From: an uncultured Oscillospiraceae bacterium
GTDB taxonomy: Bacteria > Bacillota > Clostridia > Oscillospirales > Oscillospiraceae
Length of the DNA stretch: 30,524 nt
Assembly (NCBI GenBank): GCA_934561515.1
Contig: CAKTGM010000023.1
Coordinates: forward strand, 1-30,524
Direction of reading: 5' to 3'
Below are positions 30,389-30,524 of this stretch, piece after piece (positions within the stretch are counted from its first letter, which is position 1; each line of letters opens with the position of its first letter). The notes beneath the pieces were generated by a model. It was not told the DNA's origin. It worked only from the letters and a program-made list of their open reading frames with translations, and searched no databases. A program made the position numbers and the translations under genes.

Positions 30389-30524
30389 TTAGCGTTCAAA
30401 GGGAGCGCCGACCAGAGTCAGCAGCTCGCGGGCTTCTTCGTCGGTCTGGGCGGTGGTGCAGATGACCACGTCCATGCCGCGGATCTTGTCGATCTTATCG
30501 TACTCGATCTCGGGGAAGATCAGC
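30389..30524 (-). CDS. rplE: 50S ribosomal protein L5, C-terminal part (cut by the window edge)
   Basis: Only the last 45 codons are in the window. The sequence LIFPEIEYDKIDKIRGMDVV, then TTAQTDEEARELL and GAPFER at the stop, is the characteristic L5 C-terminus. L5 binds 5S rRNA and the P-site tRNA loop. It lies 16 bases upstream of rpsN on the minus strand; the gene continues beyond 30524. Confidence 0.95.
   Translation of the reverse strand, partial: LIFPEIEYDKIDKIRGMDVVICTTAQTDEEARELLTLVGAPFER

Overview
The window looks like chromosomal DNA from a GC-rich, endospore-forming, low-redundancy Firmicute, most likely a member of the Oscillospirales/Clostridia. This rests on four things: genes for both dipicolinate synthase subunits (a spore metabolite), the clostridial ribosomal order rpsN-rpsH-rplF-rplR-rpsE-rpmD-rplO-secY-adk-map-KOW-infA-rpmJ-rpsM-rpsK-rpsD-rpoA-rplQ, a zinc-ribbon S14, and a giant 2-hydroxyacyl-CoA-dehydratase activase fusion typical of strict anaerobes. 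Species cannot be named from sequence alone. No tRNA, rRNA, CRISPR array, transposase or phage gene was seen.

Layout. (1) 1-868: the tail terminator of an upstream unit, then a single coiled-coil DivIVA-like gene with its own promoter and terminator. (2) 867-2145: a convergent DUF2812-type membrane protein. (3) 2199-3666: spoVFA-spoVFB behind a mother-cell-type (SigE-like) promoter candidate. (4) 3727-11075: one tightly coupled phosphate operon, read on the minus strand as pstS-pstC-pstA-pdxK-pstB-phoU-phoB-phoR, with a candidate Pho-box promoter. Its odd member is a pyridoxal/pyridoxamine kinase gene locked between pstA and pstB by ATGA overlaps on both sides. (5) 11081-14199: a single 995-residue ABC transporter that fuses an ATPase to a FtsX/MacB-type permease. 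(6) 14253-16132: a PadR regulator, a HAAS-domain membrane protein and an unrecognised exported protein in one operon, whose promoter is buried in a long dyad that is probably the PadR operator. (7) 16139-20587: on the plus strand, the 1435-residue tandem activase/double-cubane-type reductase. (8) 20620-20984: secG with its own promoter and terminator. (9) 21053-30524: the downstream half of the spc/alpha ribosomal protein supercluster on the minus strand, running off the right edge inside rplE.

How the parts work together. PstSCAB imports phosphate, PhoU relays transporter status to the PhoR/PhoB pair, and PhoB probably drives the operon itself. The ribosomal cluster couples translation (r-proteins, IF-1), secretion (SecY, with SecG just downstream in the convergent direction), N-terminal methionine removal (Map), adenylate balance (Adk) and transcription (RpoA). 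The most unexpected non-coding feature is a ~316-base gap between rpsN and rpsH, where these genes are normally nearly contiguous. It is packed with perfect hairpins and contains a cloverleaf-like element closed by terminal inverted repeats. Long open frames antisense to real genes are common here because of the GC-rich codon usage and were not called.
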